Positions 1 through 10,700 are shown, counted from the stretch's first letter. The stretch: 64,000 bases of DNA from Vibrio lentus (GCF_002875945.1 NZ_MCZK01000150.1:21624-85623), one strand, 5' to 3'. Translations and numbers: made by a program. Notes: generated from the letters alone by a model not told the origin.

Positions 1-464
1 CGGGCTTCTTCAGCGTGCCAATTTTTACGATTGTGTTTGTGGGCTATGTCTCTAAACGTGTACCTGCTGTGGCGGCTAAAGTTGCGCTGGTGGTGTTTGT
101 AAGTTCATACGCTGCGATGCAGTTAGTGTTCAAAACGCCCATTCACTTCTTACACCAACTGGCGATTCTGTTTGTTGTATGTACGGCGCTGATGTTCATC
201 ATTGGCTACTTTATGCCACGTGAAGATGATTATGTGATGCCTGTGAATGAAAACATTGATGTTACGCTTTGGGCGTTCCGTTTCGAAGCTTCAGCGATCA
301 TTCTTTACATGGTGCTAGGCGCTTATGTGATGTTCTCTGATGTTGGTTTTGTCTCGGATGATCCAACCATCATGCAAGTGTACGGTGTATGTGGCATTGT
401 AATGTTGTTCGGTATTGCAGCACGCTTAGCAAAGCGCAAGAAAGCCGTTGAAGCTACGGTCTAA
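1..464 (+). CDS. Sodium/solute symporter (SSS family), C-terminal part
   Basis: The reading frame is open from the left edge of the window (residues GFFS precede VPIFTIVFVGY) to a TAA at 462-464, so only about the last 150 residues are seen. They form several hydrophobic segments, a charged loop (MPREDD), and a lysine-rich cytoplasmic tail. The start of this segment resembles the late helices of SSS-family sodium-coupled sugar or solute symporters. A GTG inside the frame at 15 is not a credible start. The substrate cannot be read from this fragment. The galactoside genes nearby make a sugar plausible, but that is inference. A bidirectional hairpin terminator follows at about 625. Confidence 0.7.
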   Translation, partial: GFFSVPIFTIVFVGYVSKRVPAVAAKVALVVFVSSYAAMQLVFKTPIHFLHQLAILFVVCTALMFIIGYFMPREDDYVMPVNENIDVTLWAFRFEASAIILYMVLGAYVMFSDVGFVSDDPTIMQVYGVCGIVMLFGIAARLAKRKKAVEATV

Positions 465-476
465 TTTTCCTAACTT

Positions 477-500
477 AACTGCTAACTGCTAACTGCTAAC
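477..500. repeat. 7-bp tandem repeat AACTGCT x3
   Basis: Three perfect copies of AACTGCT plus a partial fourth lie just after the symporter stop codon. They are part of the 554-base gene-free stretch between the symporter and the DUF1330 gene, which otherwise holds one copy of a multicopy box (about 535) and a terminator (about 625). Confidence 0.8.
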
Positions 501-534
501 AGTTTGATAATTAGAGTTAATCATGGTTTGAAAA

Positions 535-558
535 GTAAAAAGATCATCATAGGCTAAT
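535..558. repeat. Multicopy GTAAAAAGATCAT..AGGC box, copy 1
   Basis: The stretch begins GTAAAAAGATCATCATAGGC. It shares its first 13 bases exactly with copies at 10949 and 27904 and is related to one at 1341. All copies read in the same direction and sit in intergenic DNA after a gene and before a hairpin. Function unknown. Confidence 0.6.
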
Positions 559-624
559 TACTGTTAAGACTAATAGTTATTAACACTCATAGCTCTCAAT
601 CTTAGTAAGAATTAACGCCAACAA

Positions 625-658
625 AAAAGCCGCACCATCAAATGATGGTGCGGCTTTT
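625..658. terminator. Bidirectional intrinsic terminator
   Basis: A 12-bp perfect stem (GCCGCACCATCA / TGATGGTGCGGC) with A-run on the left and T-run on the right lies between the convergent symporter and DUF1330 genes, so it can serve both. Confidence 0.9.
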
Positions 659-716
659 CTGTATTTGGAGACAGTTATGTTGAGCGATAACCGTTAACCA
701 GAATTTAGACTCCTAA

Positions 717-1019
717 TTACGCTAGGTCGTCTTTGCCTTCGATAAGTGCGTGGTGGCTAACTGAACCCGCAGTACGTGCAGCTAGGTGTGGTACGTAACC
801 TGGATCGTTCATGAAATCTACCGCGGCTTGCTTTGATGGCCACTCAATGATGATGCGAAGTGCAGGTTGTTCTGCGTCGCCTTCAAGGCGTTCGTGGCTA
901 GAAGTGCGCGCTAGATATTTACCGCCGTATTGCGCCACCAGTTTGTTTGCAGGCGCAATGTAATCTGCAACCCATGCGTCTGTAGTGGGTGTGACTTCTA
1001 ATACTGAGTAGTAAGACAT
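717..1019 (-). CDS. DUF1330 domain protein
   Basis: A 100-residue soluble protein beginning MSYYSVLEVTPTTDAW. Composition and the IIIEWPSKQAAVDFMNDPGY block match the DUF1330 family, small ferredoxin-fold alpha/beta-barrel proteins with no settled function. The ATG at 1019 is chosen over an in-frame one at 1043 because GGAGA lies eight bases before it and the family starts here. It is monocistronic; the terminator at 625-658 follows it. No partner gene is evident. Confidence 0.8.
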   Translation of the reverse strand: MSYYSVLEVTPTTDAWVADYIAPANKLVAQYGGKYLARTSSHERLEGDAEQPALRIIIEWPSKQAAVDFMNDPGYVPHLAARTAGSVSHHALIEGKDDLA

Positions 1020-1340
1020 AATGATGTTCTCCACGTTGTGCACTCTGAGCGAGCATGCGCACTTTAGTTATTGGTAGTTATGGATAGTAATTGATAGCTA
1101 TTTTGCTAACGTTTTGGCTAGCCGATGGAATAATAGTAGTTCGAGAGAACCTGTTTGATAATCCCTACGATTGCAGAATCTTTATATAGGAAATGTTGAT
1201 AATTCGGCTTTCAAGTAGCCGTTTTTATATTAGATAAAGGGTGAAGAAGAGAGTTGGGTGACTAGAGGCTAGGTGATTACAGGCAGGGCGTATTGTTCGG
1301 CGGCAGATAAAGGCTGACAAAGGCAGTACAGCGAAAATAG

Positions 1341-1370
1341 GGAAAGGAACATCATAGGCCAAATACTATC
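1341..1370. repeat. Multicopy ATCAT..AGGCC box, copy 2 (diverged)
   Basis: CATCATAGGCCAAATACTATC matches the right part of the box at 10949 (TCATGGCAGGCCAAATGCTATC). As in the other copies a hairpin follows directly. It lies in the 437-base stretch between the DUF1330 and MATE genes, which shows no ORF and no other feature. Confidence 0.5.
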
Positions 1371-1372
1371 AG

Positions 1373-1401
1373 GGCACCTCAGTAGCGATAACTGAGATGC
1401 C
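1373..1401. terminator. Hairpin downstream of MATE gene, no T-run
   Basis: GGCACCTCAGT pairs with ACTGAGATGCC (one mismatch, seven-base loop). There is no clear T-run on either side, so termination is uncertain. It is the only candidate for ending the minus-strand MATE transcript. Confidence 0.45.
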
Positions 1402-1456
1402 TAACGTATTGTATTGGCAGTAAATATACCCATGATTAATTATTGTATTTGTTGGG

Positions 1457-2797
1457 CTATAAAGAGAAGCGAGTCCATTTTCTTGTTCTCCAACGATACG
1501 CCATAATGATTCCTCGGAACCATTCATCCATTGCTATCGCCATCCACGCTCCTAACACGCCATAACCCCAATGCACGCCAAGTAAGTAGCTCATCGCAAC
1601 GCCAATGCCCCACATACTGAGTATTCCCATTTTGATAGGAAACTTAATATCGCCTGCGGCTTTCAAGCAAGAGATGAAAATCAAATTAAATACGCGACCA
1701 CCTTCTAAAAGTATCGAGCCAGCGATGAGTGCGGCAGTCAGTGCGATGATCTCTGGATCTTGAGTGAAGAGATCCAAAATCTCGAATCGGAAAATATAGA
1801 CCACGCAGGTAATGCTGATAGAGGCGATGAAACCAACCACAAAATAGCGTTGTACACGGTTGGCTATTTCATCTATCCAACCTTTGCCTATGTAGTATCC
1901 AGTTTGAATTTGGCTACCCTGACCAATCGCCAGTGCAAAGGCAAAAGAGAGGCGAGCGATATTTTGCGCGTAGGTAAACGCCGCCAATGAAGAAGTGCCC
2001 ATTTGCACCACAAAGAAGGTAATGCTGATCTGCGCCATGTTGTAAGAGAGTACTTCTCCCGCATTCATTGAGCCGATCTTAATGATTTTTTGATAGATGG
2101 CTTTAGGCACAGATTTGAACTGCTTCATTGGCAGCTCAATACCTTTACTTCTCACCACACCAATCAAGATAAACATGCCGATTAATTGGCTAATCACAGT
2201 TGCGGTCGCCACCCCTTGTACGCCGTAAACGGGCAGTCCAAATGGTTGGTAGAGTGCGCAATAGTTTCCGAATACGTTGATAACACCAGCAATCAAATTG
2301 ATGACCATTGGCGATTTCGAATAACCATGGCTACGTAGAATTGTGGTGAGAACCACTCCTATCGTCACATTGAAGGTTAGTGCGCCACTGATGAATAGGT
2401 ACTCTTGAGCGTACTGTTCGACTTGAGCTTCCAGTTGATAGAGCGGGATAAAATATTCAGCGCCAAGAACGGCGATAATGCTCAACAACACGCCAGTAAC
2501 AATGGCTAAGATAATACTCGCTACGCCTACATGAGCGCTCTCTTGGCTACGAGATGCACCGTTGTATTGAGCGATGAGGATGCCTGTGCCACTGCTGACC
2601 ATGGTGGATACGATGATCAGAAAAAAGGATATCTGAGAGATAACACCAACGGCAGACACGGCTTTGTCTGAGTATCCCGACAGCATGAATACATCACTGG
2701 TGTTGAGTGCGGTTCTTAGAAGAACTTCGATAAAAATTGGCCAGGTGAGCGCAACGATTCCCATGCGTTTGTTTAGGGTGGAATCAGCATTAGGCAT
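1457..2797 (-). CDS. MATE family multidrug/sodium efflux transporter
   Basis: The 446-residue integral membrane protein has about twelve hydrophobic segments in two similar halves. It opens with the MATE-type block MGIVALTWPIFIEVLLRTALN and has glycine-rich helices (SSGTGILIAQYNGA). Family members export cationic drugs or metabolites in exchange for Na+ or H+ across the inner membrane. The length is normal. The upstream ribosome binding site is weak (GAGAAAACCTAA). It stands alone on the minus strand between gene-free flanks, and its substrate cannot be told from the sequence. Confidence 0.85.
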   Translation of the reverse strand: MPNADSTLNKRMGIVALTWPIFIEVLLRTALNTSDVFMLSGYSDKAVSAVGVISQISFFLIIVSTMVSSGTGILIAQYNGASRSQESAHVGVASIILAIVTGVLLSIIAVLGAEYFIPLYQLEAQVEQYAQEYLFISGALTFNVTIGVVLTTILRSHGYSKSPMVINLIAGVINVFGNYCALYQPFGLPVYGVQGVATATVISQLIGMFILIGVVRSKGIELPMKQFKSVPKAIYQKIIKIGSMNAGEVLSYNMAQISITFFVVQMGTSSLAAFTYAQNIARLSFAFALAIGQGSQIQTGYYIGKGWIDEIANRVQRYFVVGFIASISITCVVYIFRFEILDLFTQDPEIIALTAALIAGSILLEGGRVFNLIFISCLKAAGDIKFPIKMGILSMWGIGVAMSYLLGVHWGYGVLGAWMAIAMDEWFRGIIMAYRWRTRKWTRFSL

Positions 2798-3033
2798 TTA
2801 GGTTTTCTCAAAAAAAAGGGGGAGGCGACACTATAGTTTAGCCATTATTGAGTAAACGACTATCAAATTAATGTCCGGATAGCGGTTAAGGGTAAAGAAA
2901 ATACCAATAAGGTCGTTAAACCCAAAAACTAAGTAGAGTGCATGAAATTTTTTGAATCGTTTCATAGAGAGACAAGAAGTAAAGAAGAGAGGTAAGCAAT
3001 AAAGAAGAGGTGATAACGGTGAATTAATAACGA

Positions 3034-3064
3034 GGTAAAGCTAGCCTTTCTAGCCAGCTTTACC
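3034..3064. terminator. Hairpin after sugar ABC ATPase gene
   Basis: GGTAAAGCT and AGCTTTACC form a strong stem starting 11 bases after the ATPase stop codon on the minus strand. There is no long T-run, so it may stabilise the 3' end rather than terminate alone. Confidence 0.55.
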
Positions 3065-3075
3065 GTTTGAAAGGT

Positions 3076-4158
3076 CTAGTTAATACGCTGACCTTCAGCA
3101 TCAAACAGATGGCAATCTTTTGATGCGAAATTTAGATTGAGAGACTGATAACGTGTGACTTCTTGATCCCCGGGGAGGTGCACTTTAAAGCTATCAACAC
3201 CACATGATTGACCAAACATATACGTACTGTTGCCCAATCGTTCTACTACCTCACTCTGGAATTCAATCGTGATATCAGAATCGCCATTGATCTCCAAATG
3301 TTCTGGTCGAATACCAAGCGTCAGCTTTTGTCCTTCAGCAAGGCCATCACTTGGCAATGGCAGAGTAATTTTACTCAAGCCATTAACGGTCAGTTGGGCA
3401 TGAGTATCAGAGGTGCTATTGACCAAACAAGGTAAGAAGTTCATTTTCGGTGAACCAATAAAGCCTGCCACAAATTCATTTTGAGGGGCGTGATACAGTT
3501 CGAGAGGTGAGCCAACTTGTTCCACTCGACCGTCTCTCAGCACGACGATTTTGTCGGCAAGCGTCATCGCTTCCACTTGGTCGTGCGTTACGTAAATCAT
3601 GGTATTTTGCAGATCTTGATGCAATTTGGCGATTTGTAAGCGCATATCGACACGAAGTTCAGCATCTAGGTTAGACAGAGGTTCGTCAAATAAGAACACT
3701 CTTGGGTTACGAACTATCGCTCGACCGATAGCGACACGTTGACGTTGTCCACCCGATAACTCTTTAGGTTTACGTTTCAATAAAGGTTCTAGCTGAAGTG
3801 TTTTCGCGGCACTGGTGACTTGCTTCTCGACGGTTTCTTTGGCAACTCCGTTCATTTTAAGTCCAAAGCCCATATTTTCTTCAACGGTCATATGCGGATA
3901 AAGGGCGTAGGATTGGAATACCATCGCCACGCCACGCTCGGCAGGATCGACATCATTAACAAGATCATCGCCAATATGGATCTCACCTTCAGTAATCTCT
4001 TCCAAGCCAGCAACTAAGCGTAAGAGGGTTGATTTACCACAACCAGACGGCCCAACGAATACTACGAATTCGCCGTTACTTATTTCTAGATCAACACCAT
4101 GGATCGTTTGAACATCACCATATCGTTTGATGACCTGTTTTAAGCTGATATCAGCCAT
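3076..4158 (-). CDS. Sugar ABC transporter ATPase (MsmX/UgpC/MalK type)
   Basis: The 360-residue ATPase shows Walker A GPSGCGKST near residue 37, signature LSGGQRQR near 135, Walker B VFLFDEP, and H-loop YVTHDQ. A C-terminal TOBE/regulatory domain of about 120 residues is typical of CUT1 sugar importers. It would energise the permease pair encoded divergently at 4455-6226. The start at 4158 has an excellent ribosome binding site (AAGGAGAGAGC). A LacI-type palindrome at 4289 lies between the two transcription units and could control both. MsmX-like ATPases can serve several importers, so it may not be dedicated. Confidence 0.92.
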   Translation of the reverse strand: MADISLKQVIKRYGDVQTIHGVDLEISNGEFVVFVGPSGCGKSTLLRLVAGLEEITEGEIHIGDDLVNDVDPAERGVAMVFQSYALYPHMTVEENMGFGLKMNGVAKETVEKQVTSAAKTLQLEPLLKRKPKELSGGQRQRVAIGRAIVRNPRVFLFDEPLSNLDAELRVDMRLQIAKLHQDLQNTMIYVTHDQVEAMTLADKIVVLRDGRVEQVGSPLELYHAPQNEFVAGFIGSPKMNFLPCLVNSTSDTHAQLTVNGLSKITLPLPSDGLAEGQKLTLGIRPEHLEINGDSDITIEFQSEVVERLGNSTYMFGQSCGVDSFKVHLPGDQEVTRYQSLNLNFASKDCHLFDAEGQRIN

Positions 4159-4288
4159 GCTCTCTCCTTGCTTCGTTGGACTACATCACTTTGCCTTTAA
4201 AACATACGCTTTCATCAGAAATTTGTTAGATGCCTCGGATAAATTATTGATCGGGGTCATACAAATTTTACAAATCATACTGATTTTT

Positions 4289-4304
4289 GTGGAAACGTTT
4301 ACAA
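4289..4304. promoter_or_regulatory. LacI/GalR-type operator before ABC importer
   Basis: GTGGAAACGTTTACAA matches the perfect galE palindrome GTGTAAACGTTTACAC at 14 of 16 positions. It lies midway in the 296-base divergent region between the ATPase gene and the permease operon, so one repressor could coordinate both. Which LacI-family protein binds is inferred, with GalR (29260) first. Confidence 0.7.
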
Positions 4305-4454
4305 AAATAAAACATAACCGTGCGTAATATTATCAATAAGCCTAATATTTGAACGTAATTACCATAAATGCTGAGTTGCTAGATTAAATTTAGAAATCTA
4401 GGTGGAAATTTATCAAATAGTAAATGAAGCTTTGAAGACAAGGAATTCCGGGAA

Positions 4455-5375
4455 ATGGAGCAATCTGTGAAAACGATATACCCAGAAAATCGCATCCCAT
4501 CTGCTAAAAAGAAAAGACGTATTAGTTCTAAGGTATCGCCTTGGTTGTTCTTGGCACCTGCTATTGCCATCTTTTCTCTCTATGTTGTTTATCCGATCTT
4601 GGACAGCATTTGGCTCAGTTTCTTTGAGTGGGACGGGCTCGGTGAGAAAGAGTGGGTAGGGCTCGAGAACTATCGCGAACTGTTTGACTCAGAGGCGTTC
4701 TACACCTCCTTAACGAATAACTTTCTTTGGTTGATCTTCTTTATGCTCGCGCCACCTTGTGGCTTGGCGATTGCCCTTTTCTTAAACCAACAAGTGAAAG
4801 GCATTCGTGTCGTTAAATCCTTATTCTTTTTCCCCTTTGTTATTTCTCAAGTGGTGGTCGGCCTCGTATTTTCTTGGTTCTATGACCCGTCATTTGGTCT
4901 TTTCAACATGGTACTGGGTGCCTTCGGTTTTGAGCCCGTTTCAATACTTGCTGATGAAGACTATGTGACCTATGGAATCATTGCTGCAGGCCTATGGCCA
5001 CAAATTTCTTACTGCATGATCTTGTATCTCACGGGGTTGAACAACCTCGATCCAGAGCAATTAGAAGCGGCGCGACTGGATGGCGCGAAGAAGTGGCGCA
5101 TGTTGTGGTATGTGGTACTTCCTCAATTAAGACCTGCGACGTTTATTGCTGTGGTCGTGACCGTGATTGGTGCCCTTCGTTCTTTCGATTTAGTGGCAAC
5201 CATGACGGCGGGTGGACCTTGGGGAAGCTCGACAGTATTGGCGTATCAAATGTATGAAGAGTCTATTTTTAACTATCGAATGGGTTACGGTGCGGCGGTG
5301 TCTGTGGTGCTGTTTCTGATTATGGATATCTATATCGCTTACTTCTTGTGGCGCATGTTAAGGAGTGAAAAATAA
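4455..5375 (+). CDS. Sugar ABC transporter permease 1 (MalF type)
   Basis: The 306-residue inner-membrane protein has a charged N-terminus, then a hydrophobic core starting PWLFLAPAIAIFSLYVVYPI, typical of CUT1 permeases. The EAA loop is readable as EAARLDGAKKWRMLWYVVLP near residue 205, which contacts the ATPase. About six membrane segments. The stop overlaps the next ATG by one base (TAATG), indicating translational coupling with permease 2. An AAGGA lies ten bases before the start. The substrate is probably an oligosaccharide or galactoside, judged from lacZ downstream. Confidence 0.92.
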   Translation: MEQSVKTIYPENRIPSAKKKRRISSKVSPWLFLAPAIAIFSLYVVYPILDSIWLSFFEWDGLGEKEWVGLENYRELFDSEAFYTSLTNNFLWLIFFMLAPPCGLAIALFLNQQVKGIRVVKSLFFFPFVISQVVVGLVFSWFYDPSFGLFNMVLGAFGFEPVSILADEDYVTYGIIAAGLWPQISYCMILYLTGLNNLDPEQLEAARLDGAKKWRMLWYVVLPQLRPATFIAVVVTVIGALRSFDLVATMTAGGPWGSSTVLAYQMYEESIFNYRMGYGAAVSVVLFLIMDIYIAYFLWRMLRSEK

Positions 5376-6226
5376 TGTTTCCGCAACCAATTCAAAAAGC
5401 CGGTCGCTTTACTAATATCAGCTACCGAGTCGCGTTACCTATCTCGATCGTGATGTGGTTATTACCGCTAATCGCCGTGATGATGACGTCGATTCGTTCG
5501 ATGGATGACATCAACAAAGGTAATTACTGGGGCTGGCCGAGCGAGATTCAGTTCATTGAGAACTACACCCAAGTTTTTTCCTCGACCTCAATGGGGCAGT
5601 ACTTAATTAATAGCTTGATCATCACACTGCCAGCGGTCGCAGGGGCTGTCGCTCTCTCGACTTTGGCCGGGTACGCTTTGGCGAAATACAACTTCAAAGC
5701 CAATGTGTGGATATTTGCGATGTTCATTGCGGGCAACTTTGTTCCGTTCCAAATCTTGATGATTCCAGTGCGTGATCTAACGATTGGCCTTGGTCTCTAC
5801 GATACTCATTGGGCGTTAATTTTCTTCCATATCGCTTTCCAAGCCGGCTTTTGTACCTTGTTCATGCGGAACTTTATTGTTGGCATTCCCGATGCCTTGA
5901 TTGAAGCAGCGCGTGTAGAGGGAGTCAGCGAATGGAAAATATTTTGGCATGTGGTGCTGCCTTTAGTTCGCCCTGCATTAGCTGCGCTAGCCGTATTGGT
6001 GTTTACCTTTATTTGGAACGATTTCTTCTGGGCACTAGTACTGGTTCAGAGTGATGACGTTCGCCCGGTAACGGCGGGGTTGAGTTCACTGCAAGGCCAG
6101 TGGTTGGCGTCTTGGCAGTTTATGTCTGCGGGAGCGGTCGTGGCTGCCATTCCACCAGTCGTGCTTTTCTTCACCATGCAAAAACACTTTATTGCTGGCC
6201 TGACATTAGGTGCGACCAAAGGGTAA
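5375..6226 (+). CDS. Sugar ABC transporter permease 2 (MalG type)
   Basis: The 283-residue membrane protein is the second half of the permease dimer. It has about six membrane segments and an EAA loop reading EAARVEGVSEWKIFWHVVLP near residue 190. The region WDFFWAL-like (IWNDFFWALVLV) and the C-terminal IAGLTLGATKG are typical of MalG-like proteins. Its ribosome binding site AAGGAG lies inside the end of permease 1. A 177-base gap separates it from the binding-protein gene, with no terminator seen. Confidence 0.92.
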   Translation: MFPQPIQKAGRFTNISYRVALPISIVMWLLPLIAVMMTSIRSMDDINKGNYWGWPSEIQFIENYTQVFSSTSMGQYLINSLIITLPAVAGAVALSTLAGYALAKYNFKANVWIFAMFIAGNFVPFQILMIPVRDLTIGLGLYDTHWALIFFHIAFQAGFCTLFMRNFIVGIPDALIEAARVEGVSEWKIFWHVVLPLVRPALAALAVLVFTFIWNDFFWALVLVQSDDVRPVTAGLSSLQGQWLASWQFMSAGAVVAAIPPVVLFFTMQKHFIAGLTLGATKG

Positions 6227-6403
6227 ATAACGAGATAAGAATAGATACACGAATCTAGCGATAGCGACGGCTTTAAGTCGTTATTGCTAACGGCATCCCG
6301 AATGGATGAATTATTGAAGAGAAACTAAAACACGCATAACCCTACGAGACAAAACAATAAAAATTGGACTTAGTGAGCTTAGCTCTATAACAAGGACCTC
6401 AAT

Positions 6404-7630
6404 ATGAAATACGTGAAACATATCGCTGCTACGGCAGTGCTTGCTGCCTCCGTTTCTACAACAGCGTTTGCAGGAACCTTAGTCATCAACTCTGATGCAT
6501 CTGATCCTGCGCCGAAAGAAGCGTGGGGTGAGATCATCAACCGCTTTGAAAAAGAAAACCCAGATATTACGGTCAAGTACAACTTGTACGATCACGAGTC
6601 GTATAAAACAACGATTCGTAATTGGTTGGTCACTTCGCCGCCGGATGTGGTTTTTTGGTATGCGGGTAACCGAATGAAAGCATTCGTTGACCGTGGCTTG
6701 TTCGAAGATGTGAGTGACACTTGGGCTGACAACAATATGCAGCAAGATTTTGCGTCAGCCGCACCTGCAATGACGGTGAACGGCAAGCAATTTGGTGTGC
6801 CTTATACGTATTATCAATGGGGTATCTACTACCGTAAAGACATCTTTGAGCAGTATGGAATTGCTGAACCTAAAACATGGGATGATTTGAAATCGGCATC
6901 GGCAACGCTTAAAGAAAATGGGGTTGCACCGTTTGCGATTGGTACTAAGTACCTGTGGACTGCAGCAGGTTGGTTTGATTACATCAACATGCGTACCAAC
7001 GGCTTGGATTTCCACATTCAGTTGATGGAAGGCAAGGTGCCTTATTCTGATGAGCGAGTGAAGAAAACGTTCGCTAACTGGGCAGAGCTTGTTGAGCCTG
7101 GTTACTACTTAGAAAATCACGCGTCTTATTCTTGGCAAGAAGCTCAACCATTCTTGTACAACGGCAAGGCAGCGATGTACCTGATGGGTAACTTCATTAC
7201 GCCAAACTTCCCTGCCGAATTAGATGGCAAGATGGACTTCTTCCAATTCCCTGTGATCGATCCAAGCGTTCCAATGTCAGAAGATGCGCCAATGGATACG
7301 TTGCACATTCCTTCTAAAGCGAAAAATAAGGAAGATGCACGTAAGTTCCTAGAGTTTGTTGCGCGTGCGGAAAATCAGCAACTTATCAATGAGATGCTGC
7401 TACAAATCCCGACCAACAATAAAGCCAAAGCGAAATCTGATCCGTTCTTAGATAAAGGTGTAGCAATGCTGGCTTCTACTGATGGTACGGCTCAGTTCTA
7501 TGACCGCGATACCGATCCTGCGATGGCCAAAGAAGGCATGAAGGGCTTCCAAGAGTTTATGGTTCACCCTGATCGCATCGAAAAAATATTGAAGAAACTC
7601 GATAAGGTGAGTAAGCGCGCCTTTAAATAA
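6404..7630 (+). CDS. Sugar ABC transporter substrate-binding protein
   Basis: The 408-residue protein starts with a Sec signal peptide (MKYVKHIAATAVLAASVSTTAFA, cleaved after AFA near residue 23). The mature part has CUT1 family 1 binding-protein features: WGEIINRFEKENPDITV, the PPDVVFWYAGN strand, and a late block RKFLEFVARAENQQLINE. It captures the saccharide in the periplasm for the two permeases upstream. AAGGACC precedes the ATG. A short hairpin after the stop (7641) has a weak T-run, so lacZ 162 bases on may be co-transcribed in part. Confidence 0.92.
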   Translation: MKYVKHIAATAVLAASVSTTAFAGTLVINSDASDPAPKEAWGEIINRFEKENPDITVKYNLYDHESYKTTIRNWLVTSPPDVVFWYAGNRMKAFVDRGLFEDVSDTWADNNMQQDFASAAPAMTVNGKQFGVPYTYYQWGIYYRKDIFEQYGIAEPKTWDDLKSASATLKENGVAPFAIGTKYLWTAAGWFDYINMRTNGLDFHIQLMEGKVPYSDERVKKTFANWAELVEPGYYLENHASYSWQEAQPFLYNGKAAMYLMGNFITPNFPAELDGKMDFFQFPVIDPSVPMSEDAPMDTLHIPSKAKNKEDARKFLEFVARAENQQLINEMLLQIPTNNKAKAKSDPFLDKGVAMLASTDGTAQFYDRDTDPAMAKEGMKGFQEFMVHPDRIEKILKKLDKVSKRAFK

Positions 7631-7640
7631 TGTGTTATTC

Positions 7641-7663
7641 GCCGCAGCAGTTCTCGCTGCGGC
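7641..7663 (+). terminator. Weak terminator or processing hairpin before lacZ
   Basis: GCCGCAGC pairs with GCTGCGGC around a seven-base loop. The following T stretch is interrupted, so read-through to lacZ is likely and expression may simply be stepped down after the binding protein. Confidence 0.5.
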
Positions 7664-7792
7664 TTCTACTTTTTCTAAGTTTGTCATTGCTGGTGTTATT
7701 TCGTCGGCATTTGTCGCGTCCAAAGCGCGGTTTAAGCACTAAGCACTACTTGCAATGATTCACTTTGAACGGTTTATCGTAAGGAACACTCC

Positions 7793-10700
7793 ATGAGAAC
7801 TTTCTCTCAAGTCATCTCTGCCCGTGAATGGGAAAACCAATATATAACTCACCATAATGTCATTGAGGCTCATGCACCTCTCAATGCTTACACCTCATTC
7901 GTACAAGCGCTCACCAAAAATTCACCACGTAAAGTTTCCCTTAATGGGGAATGGAAATTTCAGTTGTTTGATGCGCCCGAGTTCGTGACGGAAGAGTCGG
8001 TGTCTGAACATTTCGATGATTCATTGTGGGAGAAGATAGAAGTACCAAGCAATTGGCAGATGCAGGGCTTTGATAAACCGATATACACCAATGTGAAATA
8101 CCCGTTCGATGACAAACCGCCTTTTGTGCCAACCGACAATCCAACTGGGCTGTATCGCACGCGTTTTAATTGCGCAGAGCACGCGTTATTAGACACTCAT
8201 CGACTCACCTTTGATGGCGTTAACTCAGCGTTCCACTTGTGGTGTAACGGCAAGTGGGTTGGGTATTCGCAAGATAGCCGTTTACCTGCTGAATTTGATG
8301 TGTCTGATTACCTACAGGCGGGAGATAACACCTTAGCGGTGATGGTGCTGCGTTGGTCCGACGGTTCTTATCTTGAAGATCAGGATATGTGGTGGTTGAG
8401 TGGTATCTTCCGCGACGTCGCCTTATTGAGAAAACCAAAAGTCGCCATTGAAGATGTTCGGGTTGAAACTCAACTGGACGCTTGTTATCGAGATGCGTGT
8501 TTGAAGGTGTCGACACAAATATCGAAACCAAATCCATCAGCTCAAGATAATCAAGCTAACCAAGATCAACAAATAAACCGAGTTAAAGTCGAACTGTTTG
8601 ATGCGCAGGGGCAACTCATCTCTGAGTCTCAAACTGTTGGCTTGGGTGAGCGAGTGGTGGATGAGAAAGGGCCTTGGTCTGAAGTCGCAGAACACAGTAT
8701 TTCAGTTGTGAATCCGAATAAGTGGAGTGCCGAGTCACCTTACGTATATCGCTGTGTGGTGTCGTTACTCAATCAACAAGATGAGCTCATAGATTGTGAG
8801 GCTTACGATGTCGGATTTCGATGTGTTGAAATTACCGATAGTTTGCTCAAAGTTAACGGTAAGCCGTTGCTGATTCGTGGTGTGAATCGCCATGAACATC
8901 ACCCTGAATTGGGTCACACCATGACTCGTGAAGGGATGATTCAAGACATCAAACTGCTCAAACAAAATAACTTCAATGCCGTTAGAACCGCTCATTATCC
9001 GAATCACCCATTATGGTATGAATTGTGTGATGAGTATGGCCTGTATTTGGTTGATGAAGCCAATGTTGAAACTCATGGCCAGTTTCCTATGTGCCGACTA
9101 TCAAATGATGCTTCATGGTTAAATGCTTATATGCGCCGTATGACTCGACTGGTCGAGCGCGATAAAAACCACGCCAGCGTGATCATTTGGTCGCTAGGCA
9201 ATGAATCAGGTATTGGGCGTAATCACCATGCGATGTATCAATGGGTGAAACAAGCCGATCCAACCCGACCAGTTCAGTATGAAGGCGGCGGTGCCGATAC
9301 TGCAGCGACTGATATTTTATGCCCAATGTACGCACGTGTTGATTGGGATCTACCTGTGGTTGAGAGCCAGCCTGAAGTCACTCCTAGAGTGGGTATTTGT
9401 AAAGCTATTGCTCTGCCTAACGAACAGCGCCCGCTGATCTTGTGTGAGTATGCACATGCGATGGGCAATAGCCTCGGTAGCTTCGATAAATATTGGCACG
9501 CGTTCCGAGACAACCCTAGGCTGCAAGGTGGCTTTATCTGGGATTGGGTCGATCAGGGGATAACCAAAATTGACTCGAACGGACAGAAATACTGGGGATA
9601 TGGCGGTGATTTCGACGATGAGATTAACGACCGCCAATTCTGTATTAATGGATTGGTTTTCCCTGATAGAACGGTTCATCCAACCTTACATGAAGTGAAA
9701 AAAGCGCAGCAGTTTTATCAGTTCAAGTTGGTTTCTGCATCACCACTGGTGATCGAAATAACCAGTGAGTATTTGTTTGATGCTGAGCTTATCGAAACAC
9801 TGAATTGGAACATCACGCAAAATGGCGTTATTCAGAGTAATGGAAGCGTTGAATTACTTGTGAAGTCGCAATCGAGCGTACTGCTTGAGCTTGATGGAGC
9901 CAACGTTGTTTGCCAACCAAATAGCCTTAATTATTTAAACCTAGAAGTGGTGCTGAATTCAGCGACGCGATGGGCTGATAAAGGACATGTAACGGCCATT
10001 GAACAACTGAATTTACCCACCTTATCGCAACTTGTACTTGATGCGAATGTCTCGACGCACCCTCCGAAAGTCAGTGAAACGGAGAAGCGATTGTCTGTGA
10101 TAGGCGATGATTATCAAGTTGAGTTTGATGTGCTAACGGGGGCTTTAGACCGTTGGCAAGTGAAGGGGGTTGAACAGTTAGTCAGTGGTCTCAAAGATAA
10201 CTTCTATCGAGCACCACTCGATAACGATATCGGTGTCAGTGAAGCAAACCGAGTCGATCCTAATTCATGGATAGCACGCTGGCAGGCAATGGGGCTTGAT
10301 TCACTAACACCTGAGTGTATTGAATTTTCCCACTTCACTCAGAAAAACTCAGTCTCAGTGACGGCAAGAATTGCTCACTTAGTTGAAGGGCAAGTTCGTT
10401 TGTTGTCGACTTGGCAATACCAATTATTTGCTGATGGTGAGGTTAAGCTAGATGTGGATGTGCAAGCGGCGAAAGGCTTGCCGTCTTTACCTCGAGTGGG
10501 ATTAACATTCGCATTGAAAAACATCCCTGATAACGTGAGATGGTTCGGTCGCGGACCTCATGAAAATTATCCCGATAGAAAGCTTTCGGCACATGTTGGT
10601 TTACATCAGCAGAGCATTGCTCAAATGCATACCCCTTATATTTTCCCGTCAGACAGCGGCTTACGTTGTGATGTTCGTGAAGCAAATATTGGTGAATTTG